NCBI GenBank assembly: GCA_021234155.1
Contig: JAJEKV010000143.1
Location: 1,257,358-1,321,357 of the forward strand
Source of the DNA: Isoetes taiwanensis
Taxonomy: Eukaryota > Streptophyta > Lycopodiopsida > Isoetales > Isoetaceae
Length of the DNA stretch: 64,000 nt
Reading direction: 5' to 3'
The translations under genes were made by a program, and so were the position numbers. The notes below the pieces were generated by a model that made no database searches, had not been told where the DNA came from, and saw only the letters and a program-made list of their open reading frames with translations. Shown piece after piece: positions 11,356 through 24,197 of the stretch; position 1 is the stretch's first letter, and each line of letters begins with the position of its first letter.

Positions 11356-14300
11356 CACTACAAGAGAAGGGTGCCCGTATCATCAAGTATAACGTCAAAA
11401 TTGCTGACGCAAATGGAACTTTTAGGACTCCCAATCTTGTCACATTCTTGACATTATACATGACGCGATCATTTGCCACAAAATTGTCACCCGGACGTCA
11501 ACCATTGCGTCAACCTTATGGCTTGATCATTTGCCACAACAATTGATGTAAAGGCCAATTATAACAACGTTAACGTCAAAATAACATCAATATTGCTATT
11601 AACTTTGTAAGAAGTTTATTGCTTTACATCGTCAAATATTTTGGCACAATAACGACACATTTGCAACAAATAACTGTAATATATAGCAACAAATAATTGG
11701 AATATGTAACTTAAAACATTTCATCATACTCGTGGCAATTTAATAACAAAGATACATGTATATTTTGTCAATTGCAATGCAAGAGTTTGGCATACTTAGC
11801 GACTAAATATAAGTAACTTTGTTTAACGCAATCATAAAAAAATTGTGACTAATATTTCACATACTGTGCATCACTTAGCGCACCTCGTTTTGTGTCAAAG
11901 AAGTCTATTATAGCAGCAGGTGAAACAACAGACTTTCACCAGACTTTATGATAAAAATGTAACCAATAATAATTCCATAAACCTACGATTTTTTTTTTTT
12001 TAATTAATTCAAATTACAACAAATGAGGTGGTGGAGGAAATGACTTTTCATTTATAAAAATAAGATTCCAACATTGTAAATGCTTATAGGGCAAGAAATA
12101 AACTTTTTTATTCATCTGCATTTGCACAATCATCTGCATTTCTTGGCTCTTGTGAAGTGCCTTCACCCCCATCATTCTCCTTTTCGTTATTCTTCTAAAT
12201 GTTACATTTATAAACGTACATCGATAAGTATCCAAACCAATGTAAACCAATGTCAGCACTATAGACGTAGCATACATTTGACATTTATTCAAAATTGAAC
12301 TGAAAGAAGTATAAATGGAAACCTAGCTAACAGATGTAAAGCCACTTAAAAGCTTAACCTTCTTGCTCTTCCTTGATTTCACCTTAAAAATAATGCGCTG
12401 ACCTTTCCCTTGCCACAACCCAATGCCTTGTGCTATAATAGGAAATGCGAGATTAGAGCAACATATTAAAAGGAAACCTCTTTTCTTTTTACGAATCAGA
12501 CTAAAGTCTGATTCTAAGTAGATACAATTGAATAAACTGCCACCTTACTATGAAACAAAAGTGGAACACTCTACATACATTCAGCTTATTTTTTACTGCA
12601 TATTAATCAAGACCAGACATGATACACACTGTGTCAGACAACAGAATGATTTATCTGCTCTGGATATTGCTACATTATTCTACAATATATTTTTGCATTA
12701 CCGAGCAATAGGCATAAATATACCATTCAAGCATTGCAAACCTGTATTAAATTCTACCACCATTGTCTTCTCACTCCTTTATCCAAGCTCTAACCTTCAA
12801 AAAATTATGAATTAAACTGTGCTTTCTAAACTCTTTGCGGGCTTTTCAGCGATGCGTTGGACTAAAGAGTAATACTAGACACAATATACTAGGCAACAAG
12901 GGTATGACAGTCAGCCGTAAATACATGCTAGCTTGCAGTGAATCTGCCTTCCTTGTTCATACAAGCCAGGCAGGACAAAAGCATGTAATCACATAATAAG
13001 ACTGGCAGCTCTTTCTTGGGTAAGTTCAGAAGGTTTGATGATGCAGGAGAGATTCCAAGTAAAGAAAAAATGACAATGTCCACTATGTGCCACTCACTTA
13101 AAAATAGTTTGAGATAAATGCACACATAATGCATAATTATTGTGCCCTGAATTTTCGTAGGAATACTACCAAGATGTCTGCTGACATTGGTCTTGTAGCT
13201 GGTCTTTGTGCCCTGGATCTCTGACTAAAACCTTTCATAAAACTACCACAATTTATTCAGTGCATTATCATGTACAGACTGAACTATATTTTCGTTGACA
13301 TTGGCACGACCATGAGGCCACATGAGATTGAGATGCTGAAGTGGGCTAAAAACCTAGCATTGCGAAGCTATAGTATGTTCCAGTTTGCAATCTGCGACTG
13401 ATACTTTTAGATAAACTAGCAAAAGGCGCATAGCCTCTTTAAGATTTAATGAAACAATATAGATGCAAAGGCATTTTCAAGACATGCATAACGTTTATAA
13501 GGAGCTTCACAACAAATTGAAAAGAAAGAAAGAACTAAAGCGATCAATCCTCTTACCTCCCCTTTCCCGTTTTTTAGTTTCCATGTTCCTCTAATGGACT
13601 GGATGAGGTGTTCGAGTCGTCCCTTCAACATTTTTCCATTTCATTCATGAGGGCAGCCAAAACACCTTTGTTGACAAAGGAACTTCAAGCCTTAATCCAT
13701 TCGGATCCTTTCTTGGTCCATCTCTGCCTCCCTGCCTTTGCAGACCCTGGAGATCAAACGAAGAGAGAAAAACAAGAGAAAGATTACTAAAAATTAATAC
13801 GAATTTACCTGAGAAATCTCCAAACCTCGTATGTTTTTTCTACCTCGTTTCTCCAAATGGAGTATGTTTTCTCTTGTAGTTATTAGAGTACTTTAGGGCA
13901 AGATTCCATTTGTGCGAAGTTGGAAGTCGGAACTGCTGCGACTATAATGTAACGTCCGTCGACTTACAAATCACCATCTAAGTAAGATTTGCTGATACAA
14001 CAAAGAATGGAAAGACAGTGGTGGCACTACCTGTTTCGGAGCCAGACCTCTTTCTTGCCATATGTTGCCGGACCCTGCTAGCGAATTTAAAAAATTTAAA
14101 AGCAAAAAGTGTGTAGTCTACGTATTTCCTATGGTATATTTTTGTTGTCTTGCCTATTGCAATGGTTTTTACGTGCATTAACGAGACACGTGAAGGGTGC
14201 AATTCTCATTGTTGAAGGTGTCTTGGAACAAATAGAACTCCTGGACTTCCAACAAGCCCGATTAACATGGCAAGTTCTTCCTTGCCAACTCTAGATGTAG

Positions 14301-15829
14301 GAGAACGTGATGTGGAACCCGTTCCATTGCTATAGAAGGCAATAGAAATACAAATAAATATTTTTCATGATAAAAACACAAATAAGTTTAAATCTGAATC
14401 TTAGAACATGGTTTTGAAACAATCTTTCTATTTGGCTTTAGCTCATAGCCTAAAGAATAGCACTTACTAGAGATTTTTGGTTCTTGTTAGTCATTGCCTT
14501 CCACAATATTCATTCCATGCTCTGAGCTTGGTCTGTCCATATTAGCTGAAATAGTTGTAGATGCATCGAAGTGGTCATATATATCACATATAATTTTGAA
14601 ATTGCTTGCAACAGGAAGCCTTAGTCTAATGACTCCTCAAACTTGAATTTATTTGCACTAGAGCTTATATTCGAAGGGCATTTAAAGCATATTAAAATAT
14701 GCATACCATTTGTTCTAAAGCATGAGCATTTATGTAACTTTTTGCTCTTTGCAAAATTTATATTATTAGTCTTCTTTCCCTTATGAAAACTGATTTGAGT
14801 CCGATGTATGGCATTCATTATGAACTACAGTTCTTTCTTTTGGAACGATTATACTCGTGTTCTATTTAATTGATGTGTCCTCCATCGATAATTACATTTT
14901 ATTCAATTACTTTTTATTCAAGTATATTCGATAAATGTAGTCCTCGTAGGAAATCTCTAGCTCTCATACTACACTCATTAGTGAGGGAGCTAGAAGGTAT
15001 TGTGTTTATTAGGACTAGAGTATAATGATGCGCATGCGTGTGTTATGCAAATGAACTATCATTTCTGAAATGTAAGTAAGCATGATTTTCCTACAACATA
15101 TTTTTGTCATCAATTATGCACGTCATTGTAACAAAGATAGAAAATCAGACCGTGATACGGAAGTTGATTATGTCCTATGGTGTCCATTCAATGCACCAAT
15201 CCATATTCATGGCTATGACGATGATGATTACATTAAAGATGAAAATGTACAAAACATATGCATGATCATTCAAAAGTACTGAAGGATTTGACTCTTCATT
15301 TATAACTAGATGATGATGAGATACATGCCATTGAGTTATCTAAGACAACAGATTGATGTGTTCGTATATCATTAGTAAGTATTGTTAATCTTCATGTATT
15401 ATTGGTAATCATTATAAATATCAATATTCAACATTATCCCTGCAAGATTGGCCTAAAACACTGGACGAAGTTTTATCAATAAGATGCATGAATGGTTTGC
15501 ACTATGTAAGCTGATTCACATTGTTTATATGTATTATGTCAAAATACTAGATGCGAATTGAATGGCATTTTGTTATACGCCCCAAGAAAAGTTGTCATAA
15601 CTTAGTTATAATATTCTTTAGAAGTCGTTGCAAGAATCCACTTAAAATGCAATGTAAACTTGACTTAAAGCTGTCATTGCTTTGATAGAATAATTGATAC
15701 TATGACCTTGACACAATTCTGACACAATAGAAGCATTTTGTGTCAAGATAGTAGCATTTGACACAAAGTTGTCGCTACCCTTATGCCTTGACACAAGGGT
15801 TGACACTATGAGCCCATCCTCTTGTAGTG
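11356..15829. mobile_element. CACTA (En/Spm-type) DNA transposon, decayed
   Basis: The left end is CACTACAAGAGAAGGG and the right end is CCATCCTCTTGTAGTG, so both termini carry CACTACAAGAG in inverted orientation. The 4474-bp unit is flanked by a 3-bp duplication, TGA, the hallmark of CACTA elements. Subterminal regions hold short repeated motifs related to TGACACAA and ACGTCAA (for example 15700-15810 and 11400-11600). No transposase domain is seen in the interior. It is therefore a non-autonomous or eroded copy that would need an enzyme supplied elsewhere. Confidence 0.85.
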
Positions 15830-15832
15830 TGA
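15830..15832. repeat. Target-site duplication TGA (right)
   Basis: It matches the TGA at 11353-11355. Confidence 0.75.
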
Positions 15833-18079
15833 GTTATCATCCCATATCGTTCTCATTTAATTCATTAGATAAAAGCCTATTTCTGCCGGCAGAAACCTCG
15901 TCAAAAGACAATCAAAACAAAATGCAGAAAGGGCCTATCTCATTTGCATTATCCTCATAGAATAAAACATATGGCTCTAGAAGTAGAAACCACAACTCTT
16001 GTGACCCTAAATCCGGTCCATTTATGAGGCCAGCATCATCGAATCAGTGAGACGTCAAAGAATATGAGGCACAAATATTGCTATGGTGATTTATCAAGCC
16101 AATTGTTTCTTGAACAATAATGGTAGAATACAAAGTTGGCATCGCTATTCCATACCAAGAAGCCTCCTTGCAACTTCATTACAACTTTCTGCATCAAATT
16201 TGGTTGTTACAATAGAAATGAAGCAAAATTTGTGGGAAGTAAATTCTATACCTCCAAAGCCTTCACCTGTTGAGGTCAAATCCACAAAGATGGATACAGT
16301 AGAACAGGAAGCGGTACATCAATTACAGTACATAATTATTTGCAGAACCTTGTCTAGATGAGCATACACAAGAACAATTTGCGGTACTTCCTTCAACCAT
16401 TCGTTTGTCACAGTTTAACAATGTTTTGATCAGCGGCAACTTTTTTCTGACTTGTCTCCAAATCTGGTCAATAGCTCCGTTAGGCTCTTCATATTCAAAA
16501 TACTTTCCTACTTGCAAGAAAAAGGCAACATAAAGTTAATACAACACATTGCGCATGCTAATAAGCAGACATGAAAATTTCTCAAAGATCCATTATGATT
16601 CAATATTCAGTGCTTTAAAAACATCTGCTCTGGCATTTTTGATGCTCAAGCCCTTCCAGCAAAAGATCATTGACATCCATCCTGATGCCAAGATATTGGA
16701 CATCCCTAGATTATGCCTAAAAGTCAAATCATGATCAGGTGTCACGTCATTTACTCACATCTAGGTTATTATCTAGGTATATTAACAATCTCCAATCTTG
16801 ACACTTTCCGTTTTACAGCCCCCCCTCCTAACCATACAAATCCAGACCATACAATTTGGAAATCAAAGTATAGGGGGCTAAAAAAAGAAAACTAGCCCTC
16901 TGATTAGTGGTGCTGTACTTGGCATAGCCACTCATAATGAGAAAACTTGCACGCAGAAGTGGAAAAGAAAGCAGAAAACAGAAAGAAAAGAGGCAAGCGT
17001 TCAAGCTCATTTGTTTAATTTGTTGGGATTACTGCAGCCTCCAAATATCATGTTATGAAAATGCCACTGCATGAGAGCTTAAAAGACACACAGGAAATTT
17101 GTTCTTCTACTACTGCCATGAGGTTCTTGAGTCTCGTACTAGGCTTAGAAACATCTACAGTGCATCTACTAATACACATAAGTTTCAACTAACTAATACA
17201 GAGATTATTGTTGACTTGATAATTTAACAAACATAAACTTGAGACATTCAAGCATACATACCTCAATGAGACATGCAATTGTTGCTGCTTTTCTCATCTA
17301 TAGTGTATCTACTAATACACATAAGTTTCAACTAACCATATAAAGCTATCCATTTCACCAATATATATATATATAAAACCTTGATATGAGCATATTTTTT
17401 TCTCTAGTTGAGCAAAATAGTCATATTCTTTAGAAATTATTGCTCAAGGTTATAACAAGTTGGCATCAATCTATGATGCATGCTGTTAGATGAGTTTAAA
17501 AAACTTACATACTAGTTTTTACTGCTCAAGTTACTTGTCACCTGTATTGGTATGTTGAATATCTTCTATTATAAATCATCAAGTCGGGTGTCAATGCAGA
17601 CTGCTTCAGACAAGGCTTCAAGACTTCCTGCTTACGTATCACTGCTTGTCACTTGTATTTGTATGTTGAATGTCTTTCGTTATAAATCATCAAGTCAGAT
17701 GCTGATGCAGACTACTTTAGACAAGGCTTCTTGCTTGTTTATCCCTTGCATTTTGCCAAACAATAGACCCTGATTGTTACACTAAGGATTAGATTATTAT
17801 CAGATTCTTCTTCCATCATTGCAAACATTGGTAGAAAAAACAAATTAATATAACGCAAAAGAGTATTTCTTGTTATGTACATGTTCTTCCAACATGAAGT
17901 CATCAGAGTAATGTAAAAAGTAATTGCTTTACTTGTTTTGCAACCAATAGATAATAGTATCACACTCATGTTTCCTTACATTCATCGTCAACAAATGTAC
18001 AATGCTTTTTATTTTTGTCCATCTTGTACTTGGGCATATGCATTTGAGATAACAAAATTGCCATGGTTTCTGCATATAT
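15833..18079. other. No recognisable gene; short duplications
   Basis: It holds a direct repeat of 'ctaatacacataagtttcaacta' at about 17168 and 17310 and the tandem duplication listed separately. ORFs are short and unrecognised. Confidence 0.45.
17534..17755. repeat. Tandem duplication, period 111
   Basis: Two imperfect copies of about 111 bases start with CTTGTCA at 17534 and 17645. Both contain 'TATAAATCATCAAGTC' and 'GACAAGGCTTC'. Confidence 0.8.
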
Positions 18080-18435
18080 AAAAAGAACACTACATAGATA
18101 AGAAGCCTCTGGAGGTTGTTCTTATTTGTAAGGCATTAAAGAATACCAGGCTCCATTGTCTTAAGGGTCTAATAGGTTATTGCATGAAAGACATGGGGAA
18201 GCCACACTTCAGGCTGCACGCAAAGAATGTATCTGAGCACCAATTGGAGATGGGCAAGGATCTATACTTGCTATATGCTGCAGGGGACATCAATCGTGCA
18301 GTGGTTTTGGATAATAAGAACATCCTGGGAAGAGCCCTTCATTTTTTGAACTATCATGGAGGAAGGCAGCTGAGTTCTAGCCTTGTATATACGATAACTA
18401 GGATGCGTAGAACTAGTAAATTTGTCGTCAACTAG
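18080..18435 (+). pseudogene. HUH/Rep-like protein fragment
   Basis: The frame reads LHCLKGLIGYCMKDMGKPHF, then GKDLYLLY, ILGRALHFLNYH and VYTITRMRRTSKF, ending at 18435. The YCMKD core fits the YxxK catalytic motif III (YCxKD/E) of HUH endonucleases such as Rep proteins of CRESS viruses and of replitron-type transposons of green plants. The protein fragment is too short to contain the HUH metal-binding motif or a helicase domain, and no HUH motif is seen just upstream. The codons after YxxK form a conserved-looking block rather than random sequence. I judge it a relic of a Rep-bearing transposon; the assignment rests on one motif plus overall resemblance. Confidence 0.4.
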
Positions 18436-18489
18436 TTGGATCCTCCCTTATAACACTGCCTTTATATCTAAACATAAAGTAAAGGCCTC

Positions 18490-18739
18490 CTGACACCTCA
18501 CACTAAATCCCAAAGCTGCATTGCCCAGTGATGTGAGATGGGTTCTTTATGGTATACCAGCTGGGATGGAACCCATTCAAAAAATTGGCAAAGCTCGAGA
18601 ACAGTATTGGAATGAGGCTAGGATGCATGGGGATATGGATGAGGATTTCATGAGGAGGAGGACGACGAGTACAATTTTGAGGCCACAGTGGAAATGCTGG
18701 AGACTGATTTTATACCCCTGGGTACCACGGATTAGATAA
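18490..18739 (+). pseudogene. Unidentified coding relic downstream of Rep-like frame
   Basis: The frame 18521-18739 reads DVRWVLYGIPAGMEPIQKIG, then EQYWNEARMHGDMDEDFMRR. It is compositionally protein-like and may be the continuation of the Rep-like element after about 85 bases of decay. I do not recognise the family. Confidence 0.3.
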
Positions 18740-18837
18740 TGAATTGGAGGAGCTGGGGCTGTAGATGTTGCCTGCAAGTTTTGTACATATGATTGCTTTC
18801 CTTTTGATGTTGTGTCTTCCTTTGTAGTTCGTTCTAT

Positions 18838-19367
18838 ATGCTTAGAATAGAGATGAAGCGTGTTCATGGGAGTGTTCGGATAGAGAGTGGGAATGAGGTT
18901 GTTGCTAGCAGTAGGCCTGTAGAAGTTGTAGGCATGAGGCCACCAGTTGGGGATGGCATGGTTAACATTGAAAGTGATAAAGAGGTCTTTGATTCTCCTT
19001 CGCGCAGGCCTAATGTGTCTGACCCAAATGTGCATGATATTATCCACAATGCAATTCCTTCTCCTATGGTATTCTCTATGGAGAGCATGTCCAGGTTGCA
19101 TTGGAAGTGGTGTCAAGAATTGTTAGCATCAATACCCTTGCGGAGTCTGTGGCATCGTCGGCAAGATTGTTCAGGATACAGTTGGGTAGCTTATTTGCAG
19201 CATTGAAAGAGGTTGTCTCCCATATGGAGTGGGAGGAGGTCGAGGTCAGCACTGCTGAGTGCCAGCATATGCGGGCGCACATGAATTTGGCATGGGCTCT
19301 TCTCTTGAGGGAATTGCGAAGGATTGATACTTTGGCAAGGCATCACAATGCTGTTAGTAATAACTAG
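18838..19367 (+). pseudogene. Unknown ORF pair, probably one broken gene
   Basis: Frame 18838-19206 and frame 19101-19367 overlap and could be one reading region of about 175 residues separated by a single-base change near 19100. The second part reads LFRIQLGSLFAALKEVV, then HMNLAWALLLRELRRIDTLA, an amphipathic helical pattern. No family is recognised. Position close behind the Rep-like fragment makes membership of the same element possible. Confidence 0.3.
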
Positions 19368-22300
19368 ATATTGGTATGTTTATTTGATTTCATGTCTTGT
19401 TTTCTTCATGTTTGATGTCTGTGTTGTAGATCTTGTGCATCAAGAAAAACCTTAAAAATATAGAAATGTATGCGGAAATTGTATTTGGATTAAAAGACAA
19501 AAACAAAAGAGTGATCTCTAATTGTTCAAAACCAGAATTGTGTGCTTTTGTGGTTTGCATTGCATGCTTGTGGAAGAAAGACGTGGAAAACTGAAAAAAT
19601 TATAGGGAAAACAATGCGTGTTTTCATATGCGTATGCATGGGAATAGCCCCGGCCCTGTAAGGGTAGGAGACTGCTTAGAGCTGTGCATTGCGCAGGAGG
19701 TTCGAATCCCTCAGCATGTTGCTTCATTCTACTTGCAGGTGGTGGCATATTGCTTTGGAAGACAGTCTCAATCAATTTGGTAAGCGCAAACAGAAAGGGA
19801 GATTCGTGTATGTCTTTTTGTGGCCCTGAAACTTGTGGCACATGGTGCTCGATGCTAATATAGCATCCTTATCTTCTCAATCCTTTCCTAGGGGATTGGA
19901 GTCTAATTTAAGCTTGTTTCTATTCTAGAGTCAACATGGAATTGGATTTCTTTCCAATGCTTGTCAAATGCCCTAACACATTGACCCCATCCCACGCTTA
20001 GGTGTACGAAGATGCTCCGAAAGGGTATATCCATGAAAATATTCCCACATCCTAGGTCTAGAAAATCACTGGAGCTCCCATCAGCCATAGTTAAGGTAGT
20101 GGAGCATGTGGATATATTAAATTTGCACCTATAAGAACATGTAGATCAGCCACAAGTCATCTTAAGGAATACCAGCACAACTAAAAGATAAAAATAATAT
20201 GAGCCAACCCTTATACATAGAAAATAAGAAAATAGAAAAATACTTGCAAAACAAGGAGAGATAAAAATAAAATGAGTAATAAGGTCTCTTTTCCACTACA
20301 CTAGTGTCTTAAATTTCTGAACATTTGACTGGGCCACATCAGCAAATAGCATACCATAGCTTTTCCATTGAAATGTTTGGGACATGTCTTATCCGGCTGC
20401 CTAATCTTCCATTTTCTTCCGAGCTTTATACAGTTACTACTCATACTAAAATGCATTATACACACCAAGCATGGTTTGCTCAAAGGAGGACTTGCATCTT
20501 TGATGCAACAGCAGCAAAAGAATAATACCTCTCTAATGTGAGTATCTGTGTCTCTTTCTCATTTTTGCTCAATCTTGCTTATCATTTCCATAAGGATGTT
20601 TCGACTGCATCCTGTAGTTCCAATTGTTGACACTAGAATGCAAAATCATAATTTGATCTGTGAATACATTTAGCCTTATTAAATCTCTCAATAGTCAATA
20701 CTCCTCTACTTCTATATCAAAGCTTAACCTTCTTTGTTCTAACAGCATATGCAAAACTAGAATCATTAGGTAGTTTCAAATATTAGCTTGATAGAATTGC
20801 TCGAAAACCCTTAGACACAAGCTGAAGCCACATCGCTGTAATACACTTGTGTCATGTTTCTGGAGCACCATTATTCAATAATGTTTTCTCCTTGTTGTCT
20901 TTGCAAGCACTGATCTTCTCAACTATAGTGAAGAAGATAGCATCAAACTAAGGGTTTCTTCGACATAAAGATACAGCAGAATCCAGCAAAACCCCAAAAG
21001 CAGAGGGCATTTCTCCGGCAAAATTGTCGCCATTGAAATCAAGATCAGCCAGCTTAGATAGTTTAGAAATTTGCGTCGGAAGAAAACCCACTATCAGAGC
21101 ACTGCGAATTTTGCAACCCATAAATTTCTGACGCTCTTATTCAAATTATTCTTCAGCTATATCAGAATATTTTTTCTTGAATTGCCTGCCCGGCTTCCCA
21201 AACAAAAGAAAACAGAAGCTGCTGAGCTGAGCTGAACTAGTCCCACATGACTTAAAAGACAAATTACAAAAACCAAACCCACATGAATCTGACCTTCACC
21301 GCAAAACCATTGATCTACTTGAACCCTGCGTTTCTTAAACTAATTGGAACTCACGTGATTCCAGTGTAGATTGCATAAGAGCGAGAAGAAAATGTACAGG
21401 AAGAGGGGACTTCAACAACGGGGGCAGGAAGCATTCTGCCGGAGAAACTTCCGCTTCAGTAAAGCATTGCCTCTGTCAAACCCTATCATATAGACCTCCA
21501 TTTCTTCCAAATTTTTCTGCCAAATTATTTGAAATAAGTTTAGCATGCTATTGGGGCTCCTTTTTCTTTGTAGGCCAGATGCCTGCCATCTTTGAGCTGA
21601 ATCCTGAGGGTGGTAACGGGAGGTCCAACTTTAGAACCGCAAGAGGCATAGGTGGTGGGAGAACGGTAGATAAAGCTAATTCCAATTTCTAGGAATCATA
21701 TATATAGAAGGATATCTGAACAACCAACAAAAAAAAAACAATTACTCTAGAACATGCGACTAACGTTTAAAACACAAAAACATGTCAAAGCAACAAGAGG
21801 ACACCAAGATGCAATTATTTCAGGAAGGGTGCAAAGCTTCCAAATTAGCAGGGAGATCTTGTGGAGGAAATAAGGCATGGTGGTTAATCGCCAGAGTGAT
21901 TCAAATAGCATTGCACTCTCTCAGTATATAGTCTCGCTGCCTGTGGCACTGCCTGTGGCAACATAGAAAACAGTCTGTGGCAACACAGGAAGCGGGTCCA
22001 GGTATGTGGCAAATAACCTTCAATAACCAGGGAACTGCAAATGGTTCAAAATCCTAAACAACAACAAATAAAAGGAAAGAAAATCACAAATAAATACAAG
22101 CTAATGGTCTTCTATGCAGACCTCTTACTCTCGAACCGATTGGATGACAAATTATATCCTCCCAAGGTCCTCCGCAGCATTGCTTCCTTGCTCAAAATAA
22201 GAGAGAGCGAGAACCATTCACTGAATCAGTTAACCACCAGACAATTGATAACTAAAGTCCAACCCTCTACCTCGCCCATACCATGATTGGTAATTTTGGA

Positions 22301-22942
22301 CCATCTCCTTGCCCAGATCTTGCTTATAACATGGCTACGCAAGGCCAAGAACTAAAAGCCAGCTAGAAATTGAACAGAATTGCAACTTAAGTAACTCTAA
22401 ATTCTGCAACTTAACGTGCATTTCAACAGACAATCTTACCACTATATTTATCTTGCTAAGCTCGCAACTTAAGTGATTCGCAACTTAAAGTGAATGTAAT
22501 AATACATATGGTCTGCATTAGGAGCATCCAATGTCATCATCTGATTCACTGTAAATTGGGGGTGTTGTTAAGGGCAGAGAAGAGTCTAATTTAGCCAGAA
22601 AGTAGGACAGCTGCCAGGTGAAACAAAAATTGTTAGTACAAGTTTCAAGACCTCCACATAAAATGCTAATGTTCCCCATGTTCAGAATGTTTTCTATCTC
22701 TACATCAAATGCCAATATTGAACACAATAGCTGCATTTACACTCAAATACATTTTCCATTGAAGAACTTCAACAATTAAGTCACATATTAAGTAATCATT
22801 TGTGAAGCGTTGACCTCTAAGTACAGCTAGAAGAAAGCTCTGAAATGAAGCGGCATATTGCAAAACTCATTTCATACCTCAGAGCCATGAATAGTAAGAT
22901 ATCATTGCTGGAATAACAGGATTAGTTTCCCTAGAAATAGAT
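19368..22942. other. No recognisable gene
   Basis: This is an AT-rich interval. A B-box-like GGTTCGAATCCC lies on the plus strand near 19698-19709, a possible SINE or tRNA relic without a foldable cloverleaf. The part next to 22942 probably holds the 3' UTR of the cyclophilin. Confidence 0.45.
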
Positions 22943-23581
22943 TTACTCTTCCCACTTGCTGCGAGGGATTTCGCCAGAATCGACAATCTTCACAACCTTC
23001 CTTGGCTGGCCACTGTAGCTACCAGAACCCTCCGCCATGTACACAATATCCATCCCACTCAAAACTTTGCCAAACACAACATGTTCACCATCTAGCCAAT
23101 TAGCCTTGACAGTAGTAATAAAGAATTGGGAACCATTAGAATTAGGACCATCGTTCACCATGGATATGGTCCCAGGGCTCGAATGCTTTAGTCGAAAATT
23201 TTCATCTTCAAACTTGTCGCCATATATAGATTCTCCACCCTTACCATTGCCATGAGTAATATCTCCTCCCTGGATCATAAAGCCTGGTATAATCCTATGG
23301 AAAATGCTTCCCTTGTAATGCAGCTTCTTCCCATTTTTCCCTTTTCCTTTCTTTCCAGTGCAAAGGCTTCTAAAGTTCTCTACTGTCTTGGGCACAACGT
23401 CACCATAGAGACCCATTACTATTCTTCCAGCACGCTGGCCATCAATATCTACTTCGAAAAAAACTCTGTGGGTAACTTCTACCTTTTCTTCTACCTGTGG
23501 ACTCTGCCGGAATGCGACCAAGAGCAAAATACAGGAGACGGCAACAAAACCCAAGATCGTAAGCTTGATCATCTTTCCCAT
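22943..23581 (-). CDS. Secretory/ER cyclophilin (peptidyl-prolyl isomerase)
   Basis: A 212-codon uninterrupted ORF. Residues about 5-24 form a hydrophobic signal/anchor segment ([18 protein letters not shown]). Residues about 37-208 are a complete cyclophilin domain. Active-site residues are present: the [14 protein letters not shown] loop (Arg, Phe, Gln), GSQFFITT (Gln, Phe) and [10 protein letters not shown] (Trp, His). It should catalyse proline cis-trans isomerisation during folding in the secretory pathway. The C-terminus lacks an HDEL/KDEL signal. It resembles plant CYP19-4/CYP21-type proteins, whose genes normally contain introns, whereas this copy has none, which suggests a retrogene. 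Foldback repeats begin roughly 70-170 bp upstream of the start codon. Confidence 0.93.
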   Translation of the reverse strand: MGKMIKLTILGFVAVSCILLLVAFRQSPQVEEKVEVTHRVFFEVDIDGQRAGRIVMGLYGDVVPKTVENFRSLCTGKKGKGKNGKKLHYKGSIFHRIIPGFMIQGGDITHGNGKGGESIYGDKFEDENFRLKHSSPGTISMVNDGPNSNGSQFFITTVKANWLDGEHVVFGKVLSGMDIVYMAEGSGSYSGQPRKVVKIVDSGEIPRSKWEE

Positions 23582-23647
23582 ACCTATCTGATCACAAAAA
23601 GGAGCAACTCCAGCCGCTCTACTTCCGTCTACATCCTTCTGTCAGGT

Positions 23648-23785
23648 GGTTCTGTGTTCTTTTTCTTTGTTGATATATTAAAATGGGGAAAAACTCTGAA
23701 ATACCCTTATGTTAGAGGTTCTGTGTTCTTTTTCTTTGTTGATATATTAAAATGGGGAAAAACTCTGAAATACCCTTATGTTTTG
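23648..23785. repeat. 69-bp tandem duplication
   Basis: Two essentially identical 69-base units (23648-23716 and 23717-23785) begin with GGTTCTGTGTTCTTTTTC. The duplicated unit includes the first bases of the adjacent foldback element, so the duplication happened after that insertion. Confidence 0.9.
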
Positions 23786-24197
23786 CTAAAATTGACAAAA
23801 TGCCCCTAGTTTTTAGGTTATTTTTATAGAAAGGACCGTAACTTTTTTTAGCTAATCCAAATGAGAACGTGTCTTTCATATATATTGTAGAAGAAAATGA
23901 GATCTTTCTACTCTTGAATCGGATTTCAAAATCTCAAGTTATGGTCTCATAAATCCCTCTGAAATTTCTATAATTTTCTTGTGTATTAAAAATAATATAA
24001 CTTGTGATTTAAGACTCCGATTTATGAGATCTTACATTTGATAGAAAGATCTCATTCTCCTTTACAATATCTCTGAAAGACTCATTCCCATTTGGATCAT
24101 CACAAAAATGTTACGGTCATTTCCATAAAAATACCCTAAAAACTAGGGGCATTTTGTCAATTTTAGCAAAACATAAGGGTATTTCAGAGTTTTTCCC
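23755..24197. mobile_element. Foldback MITE near cyclophilin promoter
   Basis: The outer arms, about 23755-23848 and 24104-24197, are nearly perfect inverted repeats: GGGAAAAACTCTGAAATACC at the left recurs reversed at the right, followed by the AAAATTGACAAAATGCCCC block. Weaker complementarity continues inwards (for example the AATGAGATCTTTCTA block), so the whole 440-bp unit could fold into one long hairpin. It has no coding capacity. Long hairpins of this kind can feed small-RNA production and affect the cyclophilin gene. Confidence 0.8.

Noticed and set aside
19639-19712. tRNA gene on the plus strand (GGTTCGAATCCC)
   Set aside because: The upstream sequence does not fold as a cloverleaf.
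23252-23809. 185-codon plus-strand ORF
   Set aside because: Antisense of the cyclophilin plus the 69-bp tandem repeat; no independent support.
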